The position numbers and the translations under genes are program-made. This document shows, one piece after another, positions 36,301-42,723 of a DNA stretch of 64,000 nucleotides. Source of the DNA: Brachycybe producta (lineage: Eukaryota; Arthropoda; Diplopoda; Playtdesmida; Andrognathidae); NCBI GenBank assembly GCA_036925085.1, contig JAUPFP010000002.1, forward strand, positions 10,008,321 to 10,072,320. The letters run 5' to 3'. The notes under the pieces are model-generated. The model ran no database searches. It worked only from the letters and a program-made list of their open reading frames with translations, and was not told where the DNA came from. The first letter of the stretch is position 1; each line of letters starts with the position of its first letter.

Positions 36301-37331
36301 CATTGATATAATACAGGGTGATTCAAAGTCTCAATACATAGGGAATAATGTTTCTTTTATTTTCTGTTGTTAGGTATCCCTTATGTCTATGTATGGAAAC
36401 TTTTAAATCACACTGTATTATAAATATTCTGTGGTATAATTAATTCGTATGGAGTAATTAGTTAGTACTTAGCTAATTATTCATATTTTAAGAATGGACC
36501 ACAGGGTTCGCACCCATTCGTTCCCACATGGAAAACCAAGAATTCTCAAAGGTCCTAGGGAATCACATTCCAACATTAATGTAATATTAGTGTTGGAACA
36601 AATTACTGTAAAAAGTAATTTGTGTTGTGACAAGTTACTTTTAAAAGTAAAATCATAGTTCATTTTGAAAGTAATTTGTTTCAAACTAGGGCGCATGAAA
36701 CATTTGCGCCGGCGTTGGCTCTACCTTTGACCAAACAGTCATTCAGAATACGACTCTCAGTGCAGTTTTATGCTGAATTGAATTTCAGTGTATTTTCAGT
36801 TTCAGTGTTAAGATTTACTTTGAAAGATATAAAGTCACTTTTTAAAAAAAAAATCACTTTGCTGCTTGCTTACTAGCGCCACAAATACTCAAGGACCAAT
36901 TAGTTGACCAAAGACCATTTATCAATATTATTCTATTAAGATGTTGACAGCTGTCAATATGATAAAAATAAATGTCTTTTTGATTTGATGTTTAGCATCC
37001 AAAAGAAAGACAGATTAGAGGACGTGAAGGAGACACCAGGTTTCACTTTACAAGTAAAGTCTCCAAAAAGAGATATGTACAAAAAAATGGACCACCAAAA
37101 TATACATATTTACAGTATGTGCCTGAAAAATGAAAGTGACCCATAAATACCTGCCAAATGTTGTATTGTCTGCAAATATTCCAATTCCTTCTCATCGACA
37201 TAGTCCTGTGATTGATTGGCCACAATTTCGGCTGTGGTCAATTTCTGTGGATCATGTTGTTCACTTTGATCGTTTTCTTCTGATCCATTTGATCCTCCAT
37301 AATTAAAACTTTGATTGTAGTAGTGAGCCAT
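1..37331 (-). CDS. SYNE: Nesprin (SYNE/MSP-300 family) giant spectrin-repeat protein, 5' part of gene
   Basis: Nesprins sit in the outer nuclear membrane and link the nucleus to actin as part of the LINC complex. Two calponin-homology (CH) domains are followed by a long rod of spectrin repeats, read on the minus strand across about 45 exons. In exon 1a plus all shared exons the lengths sum to 15,514 nt, about 5,171 codons, with every splice phase matching. Diagnostic stretches resemble vertebrate SYNE1: [46 protein letters not shown] and [11 protein letters not shown]. Spectrin helices with recurrent W and L spacing follow. The gene is cut by the left edge, so the rest of the rod and the KASH membrane anchor are missing from view. 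Which of the vertebrate paralogues (SYNE1 or SYNE2) it matches best cannot be decided here; a pre-duplication orthologue is likely. Exon positions are given in the block entries. Confidence 0.95.
5396..9885 (-). CDS. SYNE: Nesprin spectrin-repeat exons, block 4
   Basis: Fourteen exons: 9755-9885, 9144-9333, 8743-9069, 8488-8670, 8254-8430, 7953-8183, 7463-7705, 7224-7385, 6833-7156, 6614-6760, 6255-6538, 5983-6190, 5631-5783 and 5396-5560. Phases chain correctly, including the two non-zero pairs (9885/9333 and 6538/6190). Spectrin signatures include [61 protein letters not shown] and [15 protein letters not shown]. The donor of 8488-8670 is ambiguous by 3 nt. The 3' end of exon 7953-8183 uses GTACCT, which places a fold-back repeat inside the intron rather than in the protein. 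Confidence 0.88.
5828..5957. mobile_element. Short element with 15-bp perfect terminal inverted repeats
   Basis: CAGAGCCATAACTAG at 5828-5842 is repeated as its reverse complement at 5943-5957. The 130-bp segment is less AT-rich than its surroundings and lies wholly in a nesprin intron between exons 5631-5783 and 5983-6190. It looks like a MITE-type non-autonomous DNA transposon. No clear target duplication is visible. Confidence 0.6.
7761..7937. mobile_element. Fold-back element, family D (ACCACTTTT ends), copy 1
   Basis: Both ends carry an inverted GCACACAGACCACTTTT-like sequence, followed inward by TTCGACTGCAAAATGAAG and its complement near 7885-7905. The copy lies in the nesprin intron 7706-7952. 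Related copies are at 20103-20281, 61150-61435 and 61455-61725. Confidence 0.65.
9350..9713. mobile_element. Fold-back element, family A, nesprin intron copy
   Basis: Nearly the whole segment is an imperfect palindrome. The left arm has GTGTTTTAGAAACTAGGAGG and TTCAAAATAAACTTTTTAT. The right arm has the reverse complements and ends CCACCTTAA. It lies in the intron between exons 9144-9333 and 9755-9885. Confidence 0.75.
9956..14254 (-). CDS. SYNE: Nesprin spectrin-repeat exons, block 3
   Basis: Nine exons: 13931-14254, 13675-13851, 13469-13609, 12751-13401, 12363-12659, 11152-12114, 10767-11090, 10356-10694 and 9956-10285. All are phase 0 and multiples of three. Coiled, acidic and Lys/Glu-rich spectrin repeats are seen, for example [31 protein letters not shown] and [14 protein letters not shown]. 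Exon 12363-12659 contains a Thr run ([14 protein letters not shown]) between helices. The 963-nt exon holds about three repeats without an intron. Every donor and acceptor was read by eye from GT/AG and frame, so individual borders may shift by a few bases. Confidence 0.9.
14255..15443. other. Nesprin intron with a poly-G run
   Basis: About 1.2 kb of AT-rich intron. It contains a run of 17 G at 14472-14488 and no repeat family I can place with confidence. No coding sequence is supported on either strand. The short open frame around the G-run is not gene-like. Confidence 0.6.
15444..17520 (-). CDS. SYNE: Nesprin spectrin-repeat exons, block 2
   Basis: Four exons: 17356-17520, 16485-16705, 15746-15854 and a probable 72-nt exon at 15444-15515. 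The first three encode spectrin-like helices ([41 protein letters not shown]) and chain with phases 0, 2, 0. The 72-nt exon ([14 protein letters not shown] then [10 protein letters not shown]) has a TTTCAG acceptor and GTATGT donor, is in phase 0 on both sides and could be skipped without changing frame, so it may be a cassette. Introns here are unusually rich in repeats: a triplicated element ends 23 bp from the exon at 16485 and a 585-bp TTAA element fills most of 16706-17355. Confidence 0.8.
15915..16462. mobile_element. Element C with an internally triplicated 165-bp unit
   Basis: Units beginning near 15932, 16101 and 16267 repeat the same order: TGACA(A/G)TAAATTGTCATAT, CTAGTTCATAACA, CACAATTAAAAGCA, ATTACAAAATATTATGACAA and TTTACTGGT. 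Units 1-2 and 2-3 are separated by AAACACAAACAAAAT. The outer ends look inverted (CATTGCAGAAAGAAAATAAG against TTTTTTCTGTAATGA). A single-unit relative is at 31890-32125. Confidence 0.7.
16758..17342. mobile_element. Element B, 585 bp, TTAA-flanked with inverted ends
   Basis: It begins TTAAGGTGGCTGACTAGGTA and ends with the imperfect reverse complement ATCTATTTAGCCACCTTAA. Second-level inverted matches lie inside (TTTGTTTTG against CAAAACAAA-like sequence, GGCACCACTG against CAGTGGCGCC). The core shares the TTCTAGTTTCTAAAACACTT box with family A. It lies within the nesprin intron 16706-17355 and fills most of it. TTAA ends suggest piggyBac-type target choice; this is inference. Confidence 0.75.
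18239..18505. mobile_element. Fold-back element, family A, shortened copy
   Basis: It starts TTAAGATGGTTTATGAACAG and carries TTTTAGAAACTAGAAGTGTA on the left arm and CTACCCGTTCTAGTATTTAA on the right. The right terminus is degraded. Confidence 0.65.
18596..19001. mobile_element. Fold-back element, family A, best full-length copy
   Basis: A 406-bp near-complete palindrome bounded by TTAA on both sides. The left end is TTAAGATGGTTTATGAACAG and the right end AACTTTAAAATCATCTTAA. The arms of about 190 bp contain the paired boxes GTTTTAGAAACTAGAAAGGT and ACCCTTCTAGTTTTTAAAAC, then TTTCAAAATAAAGTTTTTAT with its complement. The right end differs in sequence from the left end, which suggests two subfamilies of termini. 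Confidence 0.8.
19176..19204. repeat. (GA)n microsatellite
   Basis: About 14 GA units in a nesprin intron. Similar runs occur at 38885-38908 and, as CT, at 27288-27315. Confidence 0.95.
20103..20281. mobile_element. Fold-back element, family D, copy 2
   Basis: It has ends CGCACACAGACCACTTT and AAGTGGTCTGTCT in inverted order, with inner arms CACCTGCAAAATGAAGTCG and CATTTTGCAGTCGAAATTG. It directly follows a truncated family A sequence, as expected for insertion of one element into another. Confidence 0.7.
20394..23511 (-). CDS. SYNE: Nesprin spectrin-repeat exons, block 1 (after CH2)
   Basis: Nine exons: 23374-23511, 22992-23306, 22647-22922, 22098-22400, 21877-22032, 21364-21525, 20971-21294, 20588-20905 and 20394-20525. 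All are multiples of three and join in phase 0. The helical heptad pattern shows spectrin-like Trp positions ([66 protein letters not shown]). The acceptor of exon 20588-20905 was placed after AATAG at 20906-20907 because only that choice keeps the frame. The intron between 21364-21525 and 21877-22032 carries a palindromic element. Confidence 0.9.
21581..21849. mobile_element. Fold-back element, family E, copy 1
   Basis: The left end GCTCGGATTTTTATGCAATA and right end AACATAAAAATCCGAAC are inverted. The centre holds a second inverted pair, GGTTAGAGGCTA and TAGCCTCTAACC. It lies in the nesprin intron 21526-21876. Confidence 0.75.
23603..24255 (-). CDS. SYNE: Nesprin exons encoding the CH1-CH2 linker and second CH domain
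   Basis: Three exons: 24029-24255, 23763-23959 and 23603-23694. The first starts [12 protein letters not shown], directly continuing CH1 as in vertebrate nesprins, followed by a Ser/Pro/Arg-rich linker ([33 protein letters not shown]). CH2 begins at [15 protein letters not shown] and continues through [54 protein letters not shown] and [18 protein letters not shown]. Phases 2, 1 and 0 chain correctly. The CH2 residue pattern is full length and intact. Confidence 0.93.
24330..24980. repeat. Degenerate tandem repeat in a nesprin intron
   Basis: A loosely repeated unit of very roughly 70-120 bp recurs, with phrases such as AAAATCGAAA, TAGTCCTGAAAATGCCTCAG, GGCCAAAAAGGC and TTTTTAAAATTCAA returning in the same order at least four times. 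Spacing varies, so this is an eroded minisatellite. Confidence 0.6.
25034..26817 (-). CDS. SYNE: Nesprin exons encoding the first calponin-homology domain
   Basis: Four exons: 26756-26817, 25780-25875, 25222-25305 and 25034-25126. Together they encode about 112 residues (roughly 61-172 of the isoform from exon 1a). They form a complete CH1 of the spectrin/nesprin type, with an actin-binding helix around [13 protein letters not shown], the core [17 protein letters not shown], the helix [19 protein letters not shown] and the closing helix [14 protein letters not shown]. After the initial phase-1 junction all internal junctions are phase 0. Known function of this fold: together with CH2 it binds F-actin. 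Confidence 0.93.
25425..25640. mobile_element. Partial fold-back with the TAGAAACTAGAA box
   Basis: It contains TTAGAAACTAGAAGAGTAAC and then TTTCAAGCTGTCATAAAAAT and ATCATCATAAAATACG, like the middle of element B. The ends are not recognisable. It lies in the intron between the CH1 exons 25222-25305 and 25780-25875. Confidence 0.5.
25876..26755. other. Nesprin intron inside the CH1 domain
   Basis: AT-rich intron of about 0.9 kb. It has a GTGTGT-rich patch around 26300-26330 and 26550-26570. No exon or fold-back repeat is supported. Confidence 0.6.
27288..27315. repeat. (CT)n microsatellite
   Basis: About 14 CT units in a nesprin intron. Confidence 0.95.
28030..28395. mobile_element. Fold-back element, family A copy
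   Basis: It starts TTAAGGTCGTTTTTAAGTGT and ends with AAATCAGCTGTTCAT, so the two termini belong to the two different subfamily types. The core pair TTGATATCTTTCAAAATTAG and TTTTGAAAGATATCAACAC is intact. Confidence 0.7.
29130..29462. mobile_element. Fold-back element, family A copy
   Basis: The left arm has TGTTTTAGAAACTAGAAGGG. The right arm has ACCCTTCTAGTTTCTAAAAC and ends AATCAGCTGTTCATAAACCA followed by TCTTAA. The left terminus is truncated. Confidence 0.75.
29540..29830. mobile_element. Element B-like fold-back core
   Basis: It carries TTTTCAAAACTAGAATGGTA on the left and CCAACAATTCTAGTTTCTAA on the right, with CATTGACATTTCAT in the centre as in 16758-17342. The terminal GGTGGCT part is absent. 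Confidence 0.6.
29960..30122. mobile_element. Fold-back element, family F, copy 1
   Basis: GCCTTGTTTCCACTGGGG at the left is matched by CCCCAATGGAAACAAGGC at the right. Inner arms are AACTTTTTGAAAATATCAAC and TGTTGAAATTTTCAAAAAGT. A second copy is at 42338-42505. Confidence 0.8.
30559..30842. mobile_element. Fold-back element, family E, copy 2
   Basis: GCTCGGATTTTTATGCAATA at the left matches TATTGCATACAAATCCGAGC at the right. Inner inverted pairs are GGCCCAAGTGCCAATTGTGA with TCACAATTAGCCCTTGGGCC, and AGAGGCTAGA with TCTAGCCTCT. Together they give a long hairpin of about 120 bp per arm. Confidence 0.8.
31365..31880. mobile_element. Two adjacent family A fold-back copies
   Basis: The first copy (31365-31680) has TTTTAGAAACTAGAAAAATA and CTAACCTTCTAGTTTCTAAC. 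The second (31683-31880) starts again at GTTTTAGAAACTAGAAGATG and stops before its right box. Termini are eroded. Confidence 0.6.
31890..32125. mobile_element. Single-unit relative of element C
   Basis: It shares CATTACAGATAGAAAATAAG, TCATATGACAGTAAATTGTC, AAAGCAAATTACAAAATATT and CATCATAAGGTATGAC with 15915-16462, but with one unit rather than three. Confidence 0.65.
32235..32472 (-). CDS. SYNE: Nesprin alternative first coding exon 1b
   Basis: A second candidate start exon. The in-frame ATG at 32472-32470 opens 79 codons ([13 protein letters not shown]..., a Ser-rich tract, then [18 protein letters not shown] and HHIVVIK). It ends at a strong GTAAGC donor after 32235 in phase 1, the same phase as exon 1a, giving [18 protein letters not shown] when joined to 26817. 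I found no acceptor that would let exon 1a splice into this exon in the right frame, so the two look mutually exclusive and imply a second promoter near 32.5-32.6 kb. The reading frame stays open upstream of the ATG, so the true 5' end is uncertain. Confidence 0.65.
33585..33778. mobile_element. Fold-back element, family G
   Basis: It starts TTACTGTCAATCTGCGGAAT and ends ATTCCGTAGATTAACAGTAA. The motif CAATCTGCA recurs along the left arm and TGCAGATTG along the right. It is a 194-bp palindrome seen once in this window. Confidence 0.75.
36138..36178. repeat. Perfect 18-bp hairpin
   Basis: ACCGGTCCGTGGACCATT, a 5-base spacer CTTTT, then the exact reverse complement. A third partial copy (CTGGTCCGC) follows at once. 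It is GC-rich in an AT-rich intron. Confidence 0.9.
36309..36420. mobile_element. Short fold-back with mariner-like ends
   Basis: TAATACAGGGTGATTCAAAG at the left matches TTTTAAATCACACTGTATTA at the right. TA flanks and CAGGGTG-type ends resemble Tc1/mariner-derived MITEs. About 112 bp, with no coding capacity. Confidence 0.65.
37151..37331 (-). CDS. SYNE: Nesprin alternative first coding exon 1a
   Basis: The exon starts with ATG at 37331-37329 and encodes 60 codons plus one base, beginning [13 protein letters not shown] and ending [12 protein letters not shown]. It ends at a GTATTT donor after 37151 in phase 1. Spliced to the shared exon at 26817 it gives [18 protein letters not shown], which lines up with the short helix before CH1 in vertebrate SYNE1 (remembered as ANVMQRLQDEQEIVQKRTF). 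The leader is acidic and Asn/Gln/Ser-rich. No TATA box is obvious upstream. A 168-bp fold-back element lies about 270 bp upstream. Confidence 0.8.
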
Positions 37332-37602
37332 GGTTAAGTTGAGTAAGTGTGGGTCAGTTCAACACAGATGATGAATGACCGCCAACACACAACACACACA
37401 CTTAACGTTTTGATCTAATGTTTGATCATAATGACATCCAGTTGACAACTATCAACAAATTGTCCAGTTTTTAGTTTTCTGTTTAATAGAAACATAAAAA
37501 AATCAATGTTGATTGCTTAATTATTTATATTTTAATTATGAATTCACCATGCTCGTTACAACTTAATGGGTCAACTCAGTGCTCGTACTTTTACGATTTG
37601 TT

Positions 37603-37770
37603 CTACAGTCGCCACACTGTAACTTAAAGCTTGTGACGTCATAGGAGTTGACCATGCGCAATTTTGTCTGATAAAAAAGATGTCCTTTTATCTATCAGAC
37701 AAAATGATAGAAGCCAAACTTTTTGGTCAACCCTTCTGTGATGTCACAAGTTACAGTGAGGCGACTGTAG
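37603..37770. mobile_element. Fold-back element upstream of nesprin exon 1a
   Basis: CTACAGTCGCCACACTGTAA at the left matches TTACAGTGAGGCGACTGTAG at the right. Inside are TGACGTCA and TGATGTCA, GGAGTTGACCA against TTGGTCAACC, and TTTTGTCTGATA against TATCAGACAAAA. The element lies about 270 bp from the ATG of exon 1a. Confidence 0.75.
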
Positions 37771-38165
37771 ATTTAAATATTACGGTTTTATCTATGAAAG
37801 TTTAAGTTTCATTACATGATATACAATGAAATCTAATTAAAGCTAAAACTAATTACACCAAATTAAACCTGCATATATGGTTTCATAATTAGTGATTAAA
37901 TAATGCAGATTTGTTTATTAAATAGTTACATTTCAAATAGTTACATTTCAAAATATGCAAATACATACAGGGTGGTAATACATACTTGCAACTGTTATAA
38001 CTTATAAGCCACATCATTGCAAGAATTCACAGCAATATTGGACTTAATTTCTTGCACGTTGGAAAAAAGAAAAAAGTGAAATATTGCTGTTTGTCTGTAT
38101 AGTTTGCTATAATGGTTCAAGGCAATTATTGGTGAAACAGTAAAGCGGCGATCACATTTGTAATA

Positions 38166-38526
38166 TTTAAAGCAAGATTCACTGCAGTGTATTCTTGAAT
38201 TAATTGCAATTATCAATGTGATAAAGTGATAATGCACTTGGTGCGCGCACCATCTTACAAAAAGAGAAAAAAAAACGCTGATCTTCGTTTTTGCTCAAGA
38301 TTCACAGCAATATTTCATTTATTTCTTGCAAGAAAAATAGTGTGCGAACGTGCAAGAAATAAGTCCAATATTGCTGTGAGTTTGGCACAAAAACAAAGAT
38401 CAGCGTTTTTTTGTAAGATTGGTGCCCACAAGAAACGACTCCAAATCTTGCAAGTGTATTATCAATTTATCACATTGGGTAATTGCAATTAATTCAAGAA
38501 CACACTGCAGTGAATCTAGTTTTAAA
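38166..38526. mobile_element. Nested palindromic element
   Basis: The outer arms (GATTCACTGCAGTGTATTCT and its complement near 38490-38520) enclose AATTAATTGCAATT and GATAA repeats. Inner arms pair AACGCTGATCTTCGTTTTTG with CAAAAACAAAGATCAGCGTT. The motif CACAGCAATATT also repeats and occurs just outside, near 38025-38040. Confidence 0.75.
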
Positions 38527-41209
38527 TATAACTAATATAGCAAACTATAATGTATAGTTGAGATGATGAAATGATGAAACATAGTTGAGACTAGGTGACT
38601 CAAAAGTAGACAAAATCTCAAAGTTAGATAAAAATAGAATAGTAGGCCTATAAAACAGTTATTATGCTAATAACCGTTTTGTCTAGAAGTTGGCTCGGCC
38701 GGCATACATTCAGAGAGACTCTCCAGAGTGATCGATTCAACTTCAGTGTGCTTATTCATTCGATTGTTTGTTGATTTTATTGATGACATAAACGCTATAA
38801 TGTATGCATGTATTCGCATATCAACTGACACCATTATTATTTATAGGAGGATTCTAATGCAAACAAGCTAAACTTTTTCAATAGGGAGAGAGAGAGAGAG
38901 AGAGAGAGTGATTTCAAATTGAATGAGGTGGGTCAGTGGCATAGTTATGTATTGAGCTATGAAAAATAAATTATAATGAAATACAGTGAAAGTGAGAGCG
39001 CCTTAATGACCAGTTTGACCTGAAAAAAAAACCCCAACAGACTTAACTAAAATGAAATAGATATAAAGAATTAAAGATTTGTTCACATTAGTTCATTTCA
39101 GCAAATACAATTAAGAGGGCTCCATAGAAAAATACTTGTGTTAATGCAAAATAGATGGCGCAATGCAACTTCCATAGGTGGCTAAACTCCACTCGCCACC
39201 AATTAGTTGAAATAGAATGCACCCTTTTAGCTCTAAAAGCGTCCGAAACCACCTTAATTATCAGCACGTGACAAACTTATACTCAGAACATAATATAAGT
39301 GAAAAGAGAGCACGTGTATAGAAATAGCAATGACGCAGTTAAAAGTTAGCCACGTGAAAAAAAGGGAAGAAGGTGAGTTGAAGAGTGTCAGTACATTTCT
39401 ATGGGGAGGAGGGCTAGTGCCGCCATCTAACGCTACAGGGACAAAATTAATGATCCACTTGCAATTCAGTAACATATAGCCTCCTATATAAAAATAACAA
39501 TGGCAGGCATCCTCACTCAGCAATTTATTTTCTACTTTTTTTCCGTTATTTTTTTTTTCTTTCTAGTTTTTACTCAGAACAAGGTCTTTATGGATTCCAC
39601 TCTTGAGGTTTTTTTTTTCTACTTCTAAATTAGAAATTCGTTTTTTCTTCAAAGAACAACCTCAACCTTCTTATATCATACAAAACAACAAAAAAATATT
39701 TTGGCAGTATAAAAACATTATAACCCCCTCCCCACATGAACTGTGAAGTTTAAACAAACTTTTCAACAAGTTACAAAAAAAAATTACTTGTAACTCTTAA
39801 AAAAATTGAGATAGTTGGAAAAAAAATGTCAACTTTCTTAGAAAAAAAAAAGTATTTGGAAATTAGGTCTAGGCTAAAAGCCTAAAACTATGAGGATAAA
39901 CATTGTTTGTTGTCAACTTTTACTGTCTTTTGAAGTACAGTGAAAACCCAGAGGCGATTTTCGGTTTAAGGGGCCTAGAAATATTTTTGGCCCCAAATTT
40001 TTAGGGTACCCCAAAAGTTAAAACTTTAATCAAGGATATATTTTTTTTTTAACAAGACATCAAATTTTTATTTGTAGAAAAAAAAAATAAAGCAACTCAT
40101 ATTAGTTTGTTTTACTTCATTTTTAATTTAATGGTAATAAACTGTCAAACACCAGGGTGTCCTGAAATGGTAAAGGGGGCCTAGGGGCCGAAATATATTT
40201 TCGTTCCAATCCCTTAGAAATAGTATAACAAATTTTCTTTTGACATGAAATTCGTTTTAACAAGAAAAAACAAATTATTCTTGCCCCTTCCATTTCGTGT
40301 TAACCGGTTTCCACTATATATAAAATACGTGACATTACTCATGTAATTGGGAATGGTACGGAGGGGGTACATTAGATATGCATATTTCTTAGAACCAATG
40401 TAGAAAAAGCAGAATTTTAACTTTGAAGTAACTGAAGAAAAATTCCAAGTTTTGTCTGAAACTTGTGTGTTAGGGAAGAATCACACATGCTGAAAAAAAT
40501 CCCATTTTCAAGCACCAAAGTATTTTTAGGACGTTTATTTACTAGTCTAGTTTTTAAGCGACAATTTGTTGCTTCAGAAAAAAATGTTTTCTTTTACTTG
40601 GCTATATATGCATTTGTACCACTCCTTCATGTAAATTTGCGCAAAATATGGACTCCCAACGGCAGTCAAAAATATTCAGTTAAAAAAAAAAAAGAGTAGA
40701 CCCACGAAACACTTAAAATAGAAGAATGAGATGATGTTGTTGCTATTTGTGTGTGAGAGCTCTATGATTTTTTAATACTTTTTTGTTAGTGCCAAAAAAA
40801 TCTTCTGACGTCACTTAAAAGAAGTGCTAAAAAAGAGAACAATTGAAACTCATTCAATCGTTATTAGTCATTACAACTATTATGATATTATATAGCCATG
40901 AATATCATATTTTATAAAAAATCAGAATCAAAACAGAATAAAAAAAAAACCCATTCTTATTGTTTAAAGTATATTTGGAGGGGAGGGTGGGCACAGTTTA
41001 TTGTTTAAAATTCAATAACTCAGAAAGTATATTAAAAACTACACATTTAAAAATTAACGTGGTTGTTAATTAAATTATAATAACGTAATCAAAATATAGT
41101 TAAAGAAAAATGATATAAATCGGTAGAAAATTTGGAAAGTCATTGACTTTTTTTCTCTTAACTTAAACTTCAGTTTACAATTTCAGTAACTTTTTTAATT
41201 CATTATAAA

Positions 41210-41690
41210 AAATGGTTTATGAATAGCTAATTTTCGAACACTTGATTATTTTGAGAAAAATGTTTTAGAAACTAGAAGAGTAGTTAAATCATTTGAGTAT
41301 TTTAATGTTTAATATCTTTCAAAATAAAACATTTTATAGACAAAAATTTAAATAGTTCGATTCTTTTCACTCACATAAAAAGCTTATTTTAAAAGATTGA
41401 GCTACGCCTTCTAGTTTTTAAAACACTGTCAAGTTTCGCTTAATTTTGCTTTAGTAAGCCAGAATAACAAGAGTTTGAGGAAAAGGTAACACTTTAAAAA
41501 AAAAAGTCACATAAAATAATAAAAAGCTTATTTTGAAAGATATCAAGACTTAAGATATTAAAACTTAAGTGATTAAGCTACCCTTCTATTTTCTTAAACA
41601 CTTTCTAGTTTCTCTTAATTTTATGCTTGAAAGACAGAATATTCAAGAGTTTTGACGGACGTTTACACTTTAAAATCACCTTAATTCGTT
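41210..41690. mobile_element. Family A fold-back with a duplicated right arm
   Basis: It starts ATGGTTTATGAATAGCTAAT and has a first right arm ending near 41495. A second right arm follows (AAGCTTATTTTGAAAGATAT to ATCACCTTAA at 41690). This looks like one copy next to half of another. Confidence 0.65.
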
Positions 41691-41692
41691 TT

Positions 41693-41919
41693 ATCGTAGA
41701 TTATTAGGTGACCTACACTTCACAACAGTAATTCACTCAGTGACCTACACTTTAGAACTTTTTTTATAACGGTGATTAGGTGGGGTTATATTAAATTAAG
41801 TTTGTTGTAGGGGGTCTTGGGGGGCACAGGCCCCAGAATGTACAAAAGTGTAGGTCACTGAGCTACAGTTTTTCTCCAAATAGCTATCTGAAAGTGTAGG
41901 TCACCTAGTGACTTACGAT
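41693..41919. mobile_element. Fold-back element with repeated AGTGTAGGTCAC units
   Basis: The left arm has GTGACCTACACTT twice (around 41712 and 41740). The right arm has its complement twice (around 41850 and 41900). The ends ATCGTAGATTATTAGGTGAC and TCACCTAGTGACTTACGAT are inverted. Confidence 0.75.
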
Positions 41920-42249
41920 TAGTCTGTCCCTATAGATTTTCAAATGTTTCCTAACAATTAATTTGAAAATTTAAATGTCTCGCATTTATAATTTCTGAGC
42001 CATTTAATTTTAAACGATTTTGCTGCACCATTTTTAATAATTTTTTTTTGTAATTTTGGTGTTGGTTCTAAGAAATACTATATGATGTTTAAATAGGTTG
42101 AAATATGATCAGGAATCTAAACCTCTGGTATTCAGATCCCTATAATTTGTAAAAAAGTAGGCTTATGACACTAATTTTACTTTTGTTTTTTTAAAGGAAG
42201 AAAATGAAATTGAAACTGTTGGTGTATATTGCTGAACAAAATAACACTA

Positions 42250-42505
42250 TAAGGGCCTTGTTTTAACGGGAGATTGAGATTTTCAAAAAGTTGAAATTTT
42301 CACTCCAAGTAGAAACAAGGCCTAACATTTCATTTCTAATGCCTTGTTTCCACTTGAGTGAAAATTTCAACTGGTGAAAAATAGAAGAATTGATGGGCTT
42401 CCGCCCATTCACTAACATAGACAAAAGCCACGTTTGTTCTATTTTTTCAACAGTTGAAATCTACAAAAAGTTCAAATTTTCGCCTCAGTGGAAACAAGGC
42501 CTAAC
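42250..42505. mobile_element. Family F fold-back, second copy plus a half copy
   Basis: The half copy (42250-42326) ends AGAAACAAGGCCTAAC. The full copy (42338-42505) starts GCCTTGTTTCCACTTGAGTG and ends CTCAGTGGAAACAAGGCC. Both resemble 29960-30122. Confidence 0.7.
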
Positions 42506-42691
42506 CTATGAAAATAACCTTTCACATTTGGCAAAATAAAATTGAAAAGTTTAAAAGTTTATCATTAAAATTTAGTGTGTATCATATGATAAAATCAATT
42601 TCTAGGGTAAAACGTTTATTAAAAAAACCATTTATATAAAATTATAACTTATTTAAAAATAACATAGTACATTCTAGACTTTTAACTTTTA

Positions 42692-42717
<26 letters not shown>
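42692..42717. repeat. Run of 26 C
   Basis: An unbroken homopolymer of C in very AT-rich DNA. Runs of G at 14472-14488 and 43104-43118 and of C at 61889-61901 are similar. Length may be affected by sequencing. Confidence 0.8.

Positions 42718-42723
<6 letters not shown>

Larger units (their letters stand above)
32473..37150. other. Region between nesprin exons 1b and 1a
   Basis: Intronic for transcripts from exon 1a, and possible promoter region for exon 1b at its left end. It holds a fold-back at 33585-33778, a B-like core at 34060-34265, an inverted pair at 34280-34380, a perfect hairpin at 36138-36178 and a mariner-like fold-back at 36309-36420. No exon is supported. Confidence 0.65.

Noticed and set aside
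39254-39523. Small minus-strand open frame of about 89 codons in the spacer
   Set aside because: It has no recognisable domain, no supporting splice sites, and runs through repeat-like sequence (GCCGCCATCTAACG, CACGTG).
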